A stretch of 64,000 nt of DNA from an uncultured Succinivibrionaceae bacterium (lineage in GTDB: Bacteria; Pseudomonadota; Gammaproteobacteria; Enterobacterales; Succinivibrionaceae). Each line of letters starts with the position of its first letter. Position 1 is the first letter of the stretch. Both the position numbers and the translations under genes were made by a program. The stretch is taken from positions 1 through 64,000 of the forward strand of contig CALXOV010000047.1 in NCBI GenBank assembly GCA_944390105.1. Reading direction: 5' to 3'. The notes beneath the pieces are model-generated. The model made no database searches. It saw only the letters and a list, made by a program, of their open reading frames with translations, and was not told the origin of the DNA. This document shows positions 16,301 to 24,534 of this stretch, in pieces.

Positions 16301-18970
16301 ATGGGTAAGTCCTTAGTAATTGTTGAGTCGCCATCCAAGGCATCCATTATTAACCGTTACTTGGGTGATGACTATATTGTTAAAGCGAGTGTAGGACATA
16401 TTCGCGATTTGCCTACTTCCTCTGAGCGCAGTAAGGACAAAACCTCTCGTACCGGCAATCCGCTCTACGATCGAATGGGCATTGATCCAGAGCATAATTG
16501 GCAAGCGCATTATGAAATTATGCCAGGTAAGGACAAGGTGGTTAAGGAATTGAAGAGTCTTGCCAAAAATGCGGATGCCATTTACCTTGCTACTGACTTG
16601 GACCGTGAAGGTGAAGCCATTGCTTGGCATTTGCGCGAAGTGCTGGGCGGCAAGAAGCAGTACTGGCGCGTCAAATATCCCGAGATCACAAAAGAAGCGA
16701 TTGCGGCTGCCTTTGCCAATCCGGGGGACATCAATATGGATCTGGTCAATGCCCAGCAGACGCGCCGCTTTCTTGATCGCGTTGTTGGCTTTATGGTTTC
16801 TCCGCTGTTGTGGACTAAAGTGGCACGCGGACTGAGCGCTGGTCGCGTGCAGTCGGTTGCGGTGGAAATTATTGTTGACCGGGAGCGTGAGATTAAAGCC
16901 TTTGTGCCCAAGGAATATTGGACGCTTGAGACGGATACTGTTACCGCTGACGGACAGGCTGCAGTATTGCAGCTTGTGTCTAAAGACGGGCGTAAACTGG
17001 AAATAGGATCTGAGGCTGATAGTCACGCCATCGCTGCGGCTTTAAAGCAGGAGCGCTTTGTAGTGCAAAAGGTGGAAAATAAAGAAGGGCGGCAGTATGC
17101 ACCTCCGCCTTTTACTACCTCAACCCTACAGCAGACGGCCAATCAGCGCCTAGGGTTTTCGGTACGCCGTACTATGAGCGCAGCGCAGCGGCTGTACGAG
17201 GCGGGGTTTATTACCTACATGCGCACAGACAGCGTCAATTTATCGCAAGAAGCAATTGATGCTGCACGCAATATTATTGGGGTCTCGTTTGGTGCAGATT
17301 ATCTGCCGGAAAAACCTAATCACTTTAAGTCTAAAGATAGTGCTCAAGAAGCACATGAGGCCATTCGTCCGTCTCATCCTGAGATCGGTGCCAATGGACT
17401 GCCTGCTACGGTAGGCCGTGATGAGCAGCGCTTGTATGCGTTAATCTATGCGCGTTATCTGGCCTGTCAGATGAGCCCAGAGCGGCATTTGACTACCACG
17501 GTCAGTGTACAGGCCGGAGCATACGGACTCAAGTGCAGCGGACGCGTAATTTTATTTGACGGTTTTCGCAGGGTGCTTGGCGGCAGCAGCAATGAGGTGA
17601 TCTTACCTAAGCTTGCGAGTGGGCAGGAACTCTTGTTGCAGGATATTCGCGAGCAACAGCATTTCACCCAGCCGCCGGCCCGCTATTCAGAAGCTACCTT
17701 AGTTAAGGAGCTGGATAGTGACGGCATCGGCCGCCCGTCCACATATGCGTCAATTATTGCAACCATTCAGGAGCGCGGTTACGTGCGTTTAGAGCGTGGC
17801 CGCTTCTATGCAGAAAAGATGGGTGAAATTGTCACCGATAGATTGCGCTTTAGTTTTGCTGACCTTATGAATCCGCATTTTACGGCGCAGATGGAAGCAC
17901 AGCTTGATGATATCGCTACCGGTAAGGAAAACTGGATTCAGTCGTTAAATGATTTTTATGCCGATTTTTCCAAGCATTTAGAGCTGGCCGGCAAACCTGC
18001 TGCTGAAGGTGGTATGCCGGATAACCGGCCGATTGAAATTGATCTTATCTGCCCACAGTGCGGCAAATACAAGATGGCGTTACACTCGGGACGTACCGGT
18101 ACTTTCCTAGCCTGTCAGGGTTATTACGATAAAACCATTAAGGTTACTGATCGTTGCCGTAAAACATTAAATTTAAAGGAAATCAATTTAGCGCATTTAG
18201 CGCAGGGAAGTGATGGTGAGGAAGATGAAAGCGCGGTGCTGCGTGAACGTAAACGCTGTCCAAAGTGCGGCGCTGCGATGGATCAGTTCCTGATTAATGA
18301 ACATTTAAAGCTACATTTGTGCGGTAACAGCCCGCGCTGCGATGGCTATATTTTAGAATCAGGCGACTTTAGCGCGCAGATTGACAAGGGGCCGGAAGTA
18401 CAGTGCGAGCGCTGCGGCAGTCCAATGGTTCTAAAGGAAGGACGTTTCGGCAAATATATGGCTTGTACGAATGCAAGCTGCGGTAATACCCGTAAAATTT
18501 TAAAATCTGGCGAGGTGGCACCGCCACGGGAGCCGGCAGTTGATCTTCCAGAATTGCCATGTAAGGCACCAGGTGCACATTATGTGTTGCGGGATGGGGC
18601 GACCGGTATTTTTCTGGCGGCATCTACTTTTCCTAAAGTGCGAGAGACTCGTCCGCCTTTGGTAAGTGAACTTAAGCGCTTCCGCGACAGAATATCTCCG
18701 AAGTTTTATTATTTAGCCGATGGCCCGGAAACGGATCCTGTTGGCAATCCTTTTGCGGTACGTTATTCGCGCAAATTTAAGCAGCAATATCTGTTATCGC
18801 AAAATGAGGAAGGTAAGAGCGCAGGTTATATCGCGCATTATGATGAGACCTCTGGCTGCTGGAAAGTTAGCGCAGAAAAAACCGTGCGTAGCAGTGCTAA
18901 GCCCAAGGCGGTGGCAAAACCGCGTGCCAAGCGTAGCGCGGCTGCGAGCAAAAGTACGCGCCGCAGTTAG
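16301..18970 (+). CDS. topA: DNA topoisomerase I
   Basis: Type IA topoisomerase that relaxes negative supercoils. 889 residues: Toprim domain (SLVIVESPSKASIINRYLG; DLDREGEAIAW), active-site Tyr306 in FITYMRTDSVN, and GRPSTYASIIATIQERGYV in the core. Downstream lie three Cys4 zinc modules (CPQCGKYKM, CPKCGAAMDQ and CERCGSPMVLK regions) and a basic C-terminal tail rich in Lys/Arg/Ala. RBS aaaaggagag precedes the ATG. It follows sohB by 42 bases. Confidence 0.97.
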   Translation: MGKSLVIVESPSKASIINRYLGDDYIVKASVGHIRDLPTSSERSKDKTSRTGNPLYDRMGIDPEHNWQAHYEIMPGKDKVVKELKSLAKNADAIYLATDLDREGEAIAWHLREVLGGKKQYWRVKYPEITKEAIAAAFANPGDINMDLVNAQQTRRFLDRVVGFMVSPLLWTKVARGLSAGRVQSVAVEIIVDREREIKAFVPKEYWTLETDTVTADGQAAVLQLVSKDGRKLEIGSEADSHAIAAALKQERFVVQKVENKEGRQYAPPPFTTSTLQQTANQRLGFSVRRTMSAAQRLYEAGFITYMRTDSVNLSQEAIDAARNIIGVSFGADYLPEKPNHFKSKDSAQEAHEAIRPSHPEIGANGLPATVGRDEQRLYALIYARYLACQMSPERHLTTTVSVQAGAYGLKCSGRVILFDGFRRVLGGSSNEVILPKLASGQELLLQDIREQQHFTQPPARYSEATLVKELDSDGIGRPSTYASIIATIQERGYVRLERGRFYAEKMGEIVTDRLRFSFADLMNPHFTAQMEAQLDDIATGKENWIQSLNDFYADFSKHLELAGKPAAEGGMPDNRPIEIDLICPQCGKYKMALHSGRTGTFLACQGYYDKTIKVTDRCRKTLNLKEINLAHLAQGSDGEEDESAVLRERKRCPKCGAAMDQFLINEHLKLHLCGNSPRCDGYILESGDFSAQIDKGPEVQCERCGSPMVLKEGRFGKYMACTNASCGNTRKILKSGEVAPPREPAVDLPELPCKAPGAHYVLRDGATGIFLAASTFPKVRETRPPLVSELKRFRDRISPKFYYLADGPETDPVGNPFAVRYSRKFKQQYLLSQNEEGKSAGYIAHYDETSGCWKVSAEKTVRSSAKPKAVAKPRAKRSAAASKSTRRS

Positions 18971-19470
18971 CCTAAAGACAGCGCTTAAGTGACAGTGCCT
19001 TTATCTGCGGATGGTAGTTTTTTAGATAGTTTGCCAAGTGTGAGCTATCTTAGTATTTTCGGGGTGACTTTTAATTTACCAATGAAAATTGCGCGGCTGA
19101 AGACGAAGCCGCGCAGATGTTAAAGCGTTTTGCCGCCACTGACTGCAGTTATTGCGGATTGGTTCAGCGTGGTAGCAGGGGCAGTAATGTCAGCACAAAA
19201 CAATTTAGGCACGTCTCAATGACAATACGGTAGTCTTTGGGGGCCCTGTGGCGAAATTTGCAGACAATGTGGATAGATAAAAATGCGCAAAGCTTAGCCT
19301 AGATGAATGTTTTGTAGCTTACGCCCATAAAATATAAGATTTACTATGGTAAATAAACCTTGTGTGAGCGCTTAAGGCAAAACGTAAAGTGCAGCCTAAT
19401 TGAGCGATAAGATGTTTTGGACAATCAAGTTAAAGCCGAAAGGATAAATATATTTTTCTATGGATATTGA
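18971..19470. other. Gene-free region between topA and pfkA
   Basis: About 500 bases with no ORF of family resemblance. It holds a perfect 9-bp hairpin at 19090-19115 (TGCGCGGCT and AGCCGCGCA around GAAGACGA) without a T run. The remainder shows nothing I can name. Confidence 0.5.
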
Positions 19471-19498
19471 AAAAAGCAACCAATGACGGTTGCTTTTT
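19471..19498. terminator. Bidirectional terminator after pfkA
   Basis: AAAAAGCAACC-AATGAC-GGTTGCTTTTT is a perfect 11-bp stem with A and T tails on both strands, 21 bases past the pfkA stop. Confidence 0.92.
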
Positions 19499-19518
19499 TA
19501 GAATGAGCGAATGTATGT

Positions 19519-20484
19519 TTAGCTTAAAGATAGCGCTAACTCAAACATATCCTCGCGGAACTGATGCTTCATGGTCTCAATGCACTCAATGATGTCATGA
19601 TGCACTAATACGCCGCGCTGAATACCGATGCAACGGCCGGAGTGACCTTCATGCAGCAGCTGAACTGCATAGGCACCCATACGGCTAGCCAGCACACGGT
19701 CAGACGGGGTGGGAGTACCTCCGCGCTGAATGTGGCCGAGTACTGTGGCACGGGTCTCAAGTCCGGTTAAGGACTCCAGCTCACGAGCCATCTGATGGAC
19801 GTCAGTCTGATTCTCGCACACTACAATGATAGCATGACGCTTGCCAGCGTCGATGCCGTCCTGAATAGCACGATAGACCTTTTCCTTCTTCCACGGGCGC
19901 TCTGGCACTAAGACTGCTTCGACGCCGCAGGAGATGGCTGCGCTTAAAGCTAAGTCGCCGCAGTGACGCCCCATCACTTCAACCACGCTGATGCGTTTGT
20001 GTGAAGAGCAGGTATCGCGGAGCTTATCGATGCAACTGACAGCAGTGGACAGGGCGGTATCAAAACCGATAGTGGTATCAGTACCGGCGATGTCGTTGTC
20101 AATGGTTCCCGGAAGACCGATGCACGGATAGCCGGCCTCAGACAGACGCTTGGCACCCATATAGGAACCATCTCCGCCAATGACGACTAAAGCATCAATA
20201 TTGTGCTGCTTCATCACTTCGATGCATTCGGCTCGCACTGATTCTTCACGGAAGGCCGGAAAACGAGCTGTACCCAAGAAGGTACCGCCGCGCTGTAACA
20301 TGTCGGACACGGAGCGGCGATCAAGACGGATAAGATTACCCTCATGCAGTCCCATGTAGCCGTCGCGTACTCCGAGCACTTCATAGCCGTAGTCAATGGC
20401 AGTGCGCACCACTGCACGGATGGCTGCGTTCATGCCTGGGGCATCGCCGCCGGAGGTTAAAACACCAATCTTTCTAATTGACAT
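19519..20484 (-). CDS. pfkA: ATP-dependent 6-phosphofructokinase
   Basis: Commits fructose 6-phosphate to glycolysis. 321 residues, the length of the bacterial allosteric enzyme. [26 protein letters not shown] (glycine at the ATP-versus-PPi deciding position, so ATP-type), GTIDNDI with the catalytic aspartate, and [11 protein letters not shown] are all present. It lies 15 bases downstream of tpiA on the same strand, so the two are one operon ending at the strong terminator 19471-19498. Confidence 0.97.
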   Translation of the reverse strand: MSIRKIGVLTSGGDAPGMNAAIRAVVRTAIDYGYEVLGVRDGYMGLHEGNLIRLDRRSVSDMLQRGGTFLGTARFPAFREESVRAECIEVMKQHNIDALVVIGGDGSYMGAKRLSEAGYPCIGLPGTIDNDIAGTDTTIGFDTALSTAVSCIDKLRDTCSSHKRISVVEVMGRHCGDLALSAAISCGVEAVLVPERPWKKEKVYRAIQDGIDAGKRHAIIVVCENQTDVHQMARELESLTGLETRATVLGHIQRGGTPTPSDRVLASRMGAYAVQLLHEGHSGRCIGIQRGVLVHHDIIECIETMKHQFREDMFELALSLS

Positions 20485-20499
20485 ACCAGCGTCCTATAC

Positions 20500-21264
20500 T
20501 TAGGCGTTAGCTACCGCAGCTTCAATAATTGCGGTGAAATCCGGTGCCTTTAAGGAAGCGCCACCGACTAAGCCGCCGTCGATATCCGGCTGCTTGAACA
20601 GATCCGGAGCAGTCTTAGCATTGCAGGAGCCGCCGTAGAGGATGCGCACGCCTTGGGCAACTTCTGCATCAAACTGTGCTAAGTAAGCACGAATGTCCTG
20701 ATGTACGCTCTGCGCAATTTCCGGGGTAGCAGTCTTGCCGGTGCCGATAGCCCAGATCGGCTCGTAGGCAATGACGGCTTTCTCAAAGGATTTAATGCCG
20801 CACAGATCGATAACAGCTTTGAGTTCAGCACGGATCACGTCCATGGTCTGCTTGGCTTCAAATTGTGCCTCAGACTCGCCAACGCACAGTACCGGGATAA
20901 GGCCGTTAGCCTGAGCTGCCTGATACTTCTGTGCAACATATTCATTGGATTCTTTGTGATAGTCGCGGCGCTCAGAGTGGCCGACAATTGCGTAGGTGCA
21001 GCCGAATTCACGGAGCATAACCGGAGAGTTTTCGCCGGTATAAGCACCCTGGGTATGAATATCGCAGTCCTCGGAACCCCACTGCAGCTGCGAGCCCTGA
21101 GCTAACTGCTCAACCATACCGATGAATACGGCCGGTGCGCATACTGCAACTTCAGCCTTGGGAGCAGCCTTATCAGCCGGAGCTTTTAAGGCAGTGACTA
21201 AGGCGGTTACAGATTCCTTGGTGCCGTTTAATTTCCAGTTGCCCATTACCAGAGGTTTTCTCAT
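20500..21264 (-). CDS. tpiA: Triosephosphate isomerase
   Basis: Interconverts dihydroxyacetone phosphate and glyceraldehyde 3-phosphate. 254 residues with the catalytic Lys in GNWKLNG, His in IVGHSERR and Glu in AYEPIWAIGTG; phosphate-binding YGGS and VGGAS loops are present. The stretch GSEDCDIHTQGAYTGENSP is more divergent than usual (normally QN-VDL--GAFTGE-S) but the active site is intact. First gene of tpiA-pfkA; a LacI/Cra-type palindrome lies 70 bases upstream. Confidence 0.97.
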   Translation of the reverse strand: MRKPLVMGNWKLNGTKESVTALVTALKAPADKAAPKAEVAVCAPAVFIGMVEQLAQGSQLQWGSEDCDIHTQGAYTGENSPVMLREFGCTYAIVGHSERRDYHKESNEYVAQKYQAAQANGLIPVLCVGESEAQFEAKQTMDVIRAELKAVIDLCGIKSFEKAVIAYEPIWAIGTGKTATPEIAQSVHQDIRAYLAQFDAEVAQGVRILYGGSCNAKTAPDLFKQPDIDGGLVGGASLKAPDFTAIIEAAVANA

Positions 21265-21333
21265 GATTGGTTATCCTCACTAAATCAACAAACCAAACAA
21301 ACTTGCTACTACGGCGCAGGCGCCTTACGGTGA

Positions 21334-21347
21334 TGAAAACGCTTTCA
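21334..21347. promoter_or_regulatory. Cra/LacI-type operator candidate upstream of tpiA
   Basis: TGAAAACGCTTTCA is a near-perfect palindrome centred on CG, resembling FruR/Cra-family sites, about 70 bases before tpiA. Cra is known to control glycolytic genes in enteric bacteria; whether a Cra orthologue acts here is inference. Confidence 0.5.
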
Positions 21348-21453
21348 CGGCCGTCATTATGGTTATTGTATACCAAAAGAGCTTGTCTTTATCAGGAGAG
21401 GCTCACAATAGTACATGTCAATATCCATCCGTGTAGCGAGTCGCGATGTAGCC

Positions 21454-21633
21454 TTAGCACTCAACCGTAACCGTTGGATTGATGGCCTCTTGCGCAGTTA
21501 GGGAAACTGCCTGAGCGCTATTACTTAATGCAAGGCGATGCTGTACGTGCGCATGGTAAAGATAGCCGATTTTGCGGCGGCGCAGGCACAGAATTTTCTG
21601 GCGGCGGCGAAAGCGCTGGACATTTTTGCGCAT
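21454..21633 (-). CDS. Possible small basic protein, unknown
   Basis: A 59-residue frame starting at an ATG with a good SD (aggag, 6 bases upstream). The first half is strongly basic (MRKNVQRFRRRQKILCLRRR), the second half polar. I recognise no family. It lies about 200 bases downstream of another unknown gene on the same strand. The RBS is the main support; it may not be real. The rest of 21265-21836 shows no gene. Confidence 0.3.
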   Translation of the reverse strand: MRKNVQRFRRRQKILCLRRRKIGYLYHAHVQHRLALSNSAQAVSLTAQEAINPTVTVEC

Positions 21634-21836
21634 AGCAAGCTCCTGCAGAATGTTTCTATGGCAGTATTGTACGCGTGCGCTGGACAGAAGGTGTAGCACA
21701 GTGCCGTTTTTGTGCAGCAGCGCGCATTTACCTGTTGTGCCGTCATTTTGCATACGCGCGTTGGTTGCATGGCTAAAAAACAGAAATTATCTTGCTGTTG
21801 TCTTTGACGTCTTTGTCTTGCGCAAGTCCTGAAGTT

Positions 21837-22343
21837 TTAGCTTAATGGTAGTTCACTGAGCACGTCTTTTAGCGCTTGCTGTGCTTTTTCCCATTCGGTT
21901 GGCGCTTTTGCCATGCGCTTGCGGCGTAACTTAGCTAAAGGCCTTGTACGGTGTAACTGCATTAACGTACACCACAAAATGCAGCGAGGATCAACTTCTA
22001 TGGCAAAAGCCTCTGCGCCGGTTGTAGCGCAAGCTCCGCTACGTGGAGGCTTGGTTAACTCAAAGAGGGTTTGTTTTAATAGTTGACTTAATGCGTAAGT
22101 AGGCAACAGCGGAGCAGGGGCTAGCTGCAGTGCACTTGGCATGACAGCAGGAGATAACAGCGTGGACGGCAGCGCATTTACGTCTGTGCTCACGGCTTGA
22201 GGCTGCTGAGTTTTCGCGTGCTGCATGGTGTGCGTTGTCTGCACTAATTCAAGCTGACCTTTAAACGAAGCGTCGCCGGTGCTTGCAGATTGCACTTGCG
22301 GCAGCGGCAGTGAGTGATTATAGGTAATTACACTAAGTGGCAT
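21837..22343 (-). CDS. Hypothetical protein, low-complexity N-terminus
   Basis: 168 residues, starting at the ATG preceded by aagggg (22343) rather than the far upstream in-frame ATG at 22532, which lies in a terminator. The first ~95 residues are rich in Pro, Gln, Ser, Thr and Leu without a clear fold. The C-terminus has a short basic segment (RPLAKLRRKRMAK) and a helix ending KDVLSELPLS. No signal peptide or membrane segment. Not recognised; no functional call. Confidence 0.5.
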   Translation of the reverse strand: MPLSVITYNHSLPLPQVQSASTGDASFKGQLELVQTTHTMQHAKTQQPQAVSTDVNALPSTLLSPAVMPSALQLAPAPLLPTYALSQLLKQTLFELTKPPRSGACATTGAEAFAIEVDPRCILWCTLMQLHRTRPLAKLRRKRMAKAPTEWEKAQQALKDVLSELPLS

Positions 22344-22482
22344 CTTTTTTCCCCTTGTTACGCTTAGTGCAAGGATGATGCTAAACTGTAGAAGAAATTT
22401 ATAAATATATGAAAATAAAAGTTTTATTAAGAAATTGCTGGTTATGAGCAAGGATGAGGCAGGGCGGAGGCAGAGTATGGGT

Positions 22483-22517
22483 AAAAAGCAGGCGGCAAAA
22501 ACTGCCGCCTGCTTTTT
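22483..22517. terminator. Strong orphan terminator hairpin
   Basis: AAAAAGCAGGCGGCA and TGCCGCCTGCTTTTT form a perfect 15-bp stem around a 5-base loop. It is terminator-like on both strands but no gene ends at it: the gene to the left runs away from it, and the IS element lies to the right. The gene it once served may have been displaced. Confidence 0.85.
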
Positions 22518-22544
22518 ACATAAATTAGCCATGAAAGGGGGGAT

Positions 22545-22900
22545 CCCCTTTTGTGTGCAAGTAGCGCAAAAAGCCTTTAGCTGATGAAGTGTTATCTAGC
22601 CTCATTAAAAAGCTGTCCATGGAAATCTGCGCTAAGCATAATATTGTTATCAAGTACATGGAGACCGACTCAGACCATATCCATTATATGATGGAGCTTC
22701 CTCCAACTATCAGCATTAGCGATATGGTAAGAATGGTTAAATCCTACACTGCATATCATGCATGGCATTCAAATTATGCAACAGTTTTAAGACATCATTT
22801 TTGGAAGGATAAAACCTTCTGTACTTACGGTTATTTTGGTTGCTCTGTGGGTAATGTTTCTGAGCAGTAGCTTAAAGCTTCTATTGAGAATCAAGGGTAA
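22545..22900 (+). pseudogene. tnpA: IS200/IS605 Y1 transposase TnpA remnant
   Basis: The frame reads FVCK, a TAG stop (22562-22564), then RKKPLADEVLSSLIKKLSME and DSDHIHYMMELPP, the HUH metal motif of Y1 transposases. A second TAG at 22868-22870 precedes LKASIENQG, where the family has a catalytic tyrosine (KxYIENQG) but here a serine codon TCT (22880-22882). The first ~20 residues are missing. Two stops, a lost nucleophile and a truncated start make it non-functional. Confidence 0.85.
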
Positions 22901-22908
22901 GGGAAAGC

Positions 22909-24168
22909 GTGAGCAAGCAGGTCATCAAGGCATTTAAATATCGGATTAAAGATGAATCCGTGAATGCCGAGTTTCTGCAGTATGCCGCAGATGCGTTCGG
23001 CCAGACTCGCTTTGTCTACAATCAGCTGCATGATTATATTGATAAAAAATTAGAGCAGGGGCAACGGCTGCCTTCGTGCATTGATTTAAATAACTACGTC
23101 AACCGCGAGCTCAAGAAACAGCATGAGTGGCTGCAGGGTTTAGTGGATAAATTCTACTTCACCCATGTGGTCTATGAAATCCACGCCGCTTACCAGGAAT
23201 ATCTCAAAGGAACCCGTGGTAAGCCGAAGTTCCGGCGCAAATACGCACCGCGGCAGACTGTCAGCACCAATTTTACCAATAACCATATTAGGGTAGATGC
23301 ACAGGAAAGCACCATCAGCCTGCCCTACCTGAACAAAGAGAGAAGAATTAAGGTGCTCCTGCATCGCCCGATAGAAGGCAGGATGTTAGGGGCACAAATC
23401 ACCAGGCATGTGACCGGAGATTACTATGTCATCATTCTCTGTGATGTGGAGATGAATGACCTGCCGCAAAACGATAATTATGTCGGTATCGATGTAGGAC
23501 TTAAGGTCTTTGTTACCTATTCTGACGGTAGCAGTTATCCGTCACTCAAAGCTATGTACAAGCAGCAGCGCCGGATTAAGCGGCTGCAGCGTTCACTGTC
23601 ACGTAAATACAATGGAGCCACAAAGAAGAGTCAGCAGGAGAAGAAAGTTCCACGCTCTAAAAATTATCTAAAGGCCAAAGCAAAGTTGGCCCGCGCACAT
23701 GAGCATATCGCCAATATGTGCACTGATACGGCGCACAAGATAGCCAAGGAACTTATCGACAAAAACCAAGCGGTATTTGCCGAGGACATCAATGTGCAGG
23801 GGATGGTAAAAAATCATAATTTGGCCAAAGCAGCAGGTGATGCAGCGTTTAACAGCCTGATGCGGAAATTGGCCTACAAAGCGCAATGGAATGGGCGAGT
23901 CTTCCTTAGAGTAGACCGTTATTTCCCTAGCATGCAGCTTTGTCCGCACTGCGGGTACCGCAATACTGAGCTTAAGGGAATGAAGAGGCTCAAGATTAGG
24001 GAATGGGAGTGTCCTCACTGCCATGCGCGCAATGACAGAGATTCTGCAGCAGCCATCAATATCCTTCACAAAGGAATGAGTCTGCGGCAGGAGGGTGGCG
24101 ACCTGCGCCCTAGGGGGTGGAAATGCTCCGAAGTTCAAAGCCTGTGGAGAACTCCAAGAGTTCGCTGA
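22909..24168 (+). CDS. tnpB: TnpB, RNA-guided nuclease of IS200/IS605
   Basis: 419 residues with GTG start. The RuvC-like catalytic residues are intact: Asp195 (VGIDVGLK), Glu292 (FAEDINVQGM) and Asp378 (NDRDSAAAIN). A Cys4 zinc finger (CPHCGY at 345-350, CPHCH at 368-372) lies between the last two. The N-terminal wedge/REC part begins with KAFKYRIKDE. TnpB proteins cut DNA guided by an omega/re RNA made from the element's right end. The gene overlaps that right-end region, so the guide scaffold likely comes from its last ~100 bases and downstream. Confidence 0.93.
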   Translation: MSKQVIKAFKYRIKDESVNAEFLQYAADAFGQTRFVYNQLHDYIDKKLEQGQRLPSCIDLNNYVNRELKKQHEWLQGLVDKFYFTHVVYEIHAAYQEYLKGTRGKPKFRRKYAPRQTVSTNFTNNHIRVDAQESTISLPYLNKERRIKVLLHRPIEGRMLGAQITRHVTGDYYVIILCDVEMNDLPQNDNYVGIDVGLKVFVTYSDGSSYPSLKAMYKQQRRIKRLQRSLSRKYNGATKKSQQEKKVPRSKNYLKAKAKLARAHEHIANMCTDTAHKIAKELIDKNQAVFAEDINVQGMVKNHNLAKAAGDAAFNSLMRKLAYKAQWNGRVFLRVDRYFPSMQLCPHCGYRNTELKGMKRLKIREWECPHCHARNDRDSAAAINILHKGMSLRQEGGDLRPRGWKCSEVQSLWRTPRVR

Positions 24169-24215
24169 AGCAGGAAGAAGCTCATCAGCTTTAGCTGATG
24201 GGTAGTTCACAAGTA
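24100..24215 (+). ncRNA. Candidate omega/re RNA of tnpB
   Basis: By family knowledge the TnpB guide RNA spans the 3' end of tnpB and the right end of the element, with the guide copied from the flanking DNA just beyond. The terminal hairpin at 24183-24200 and GGTAGTTCAC fit. The exact RNA ends were not derived. Confidence 0.4.
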
Positions 24216-24534
24216 GGGCCGCGCAAGAGAACAACTAATAAGCCACACCCTGAGTTTACATAGTCTTCCTGATGAAAAGTTTTTTATTCATTGGTTGTCA
24301 TAGCGGTTTAATTGAAGTTGTTTTTTGCAAAAAGACTTACGGGCGCAAGTGGCGAGCAATCATTGCACTGCCGCGGCGCAGGGATTTTTAGAATTTAAGG
24401 CTCGCCCTAGCGCCAAGCTTTGCCCTGAAATAGGGCGCTGTTCTGCCGTCAATGGCCCAATTTTGTTAAACTAAGCCTTTATTTAGAAGTTAGCTAGTTA
24501 AATTACCCAGAAGAATAAAGTTAAAGGAGCCTTT
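24216..24534. other. Region upstream of thrA
   Basis: No thr-type leader peptide is seen: a 39-codon frame from 24271 lacks the runs of Thr/Ile codons that attenuation would need. A small GCCCT-GAAAT-AGGGC hairpin lies near 24431-24445. Otherwise nothing was recognised. Confidence 0.4.

Larger units (their letters stand above)
22534..24215 (+). mobile_element. IS200/IS605-family element, tnpA dead, tnpB intact
   Basis: A tnpA remnant and a full tnpB lie in order on the plus strand. A hairpin AAAGGGG-GGAT-CCCCTTT (22534-22551) is at the left. The right end has CATCAGC-TTTA-GCTGATG (24183-24200) followed by GGTAGTTCAC, the hairpin-plus-tail arrangement of IS200/IS605 right ends. The left boundary is uncertain because tnpA is truncated at its 5' side. 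Confidence 0.75.

Noticed and set aside
24271..24390. thr attenuator leader peptide
   Set aside because: The 39-codon frame lacks runs of Thr/Ile codons, and no terminator/antiterminator pair with a T tract was found.
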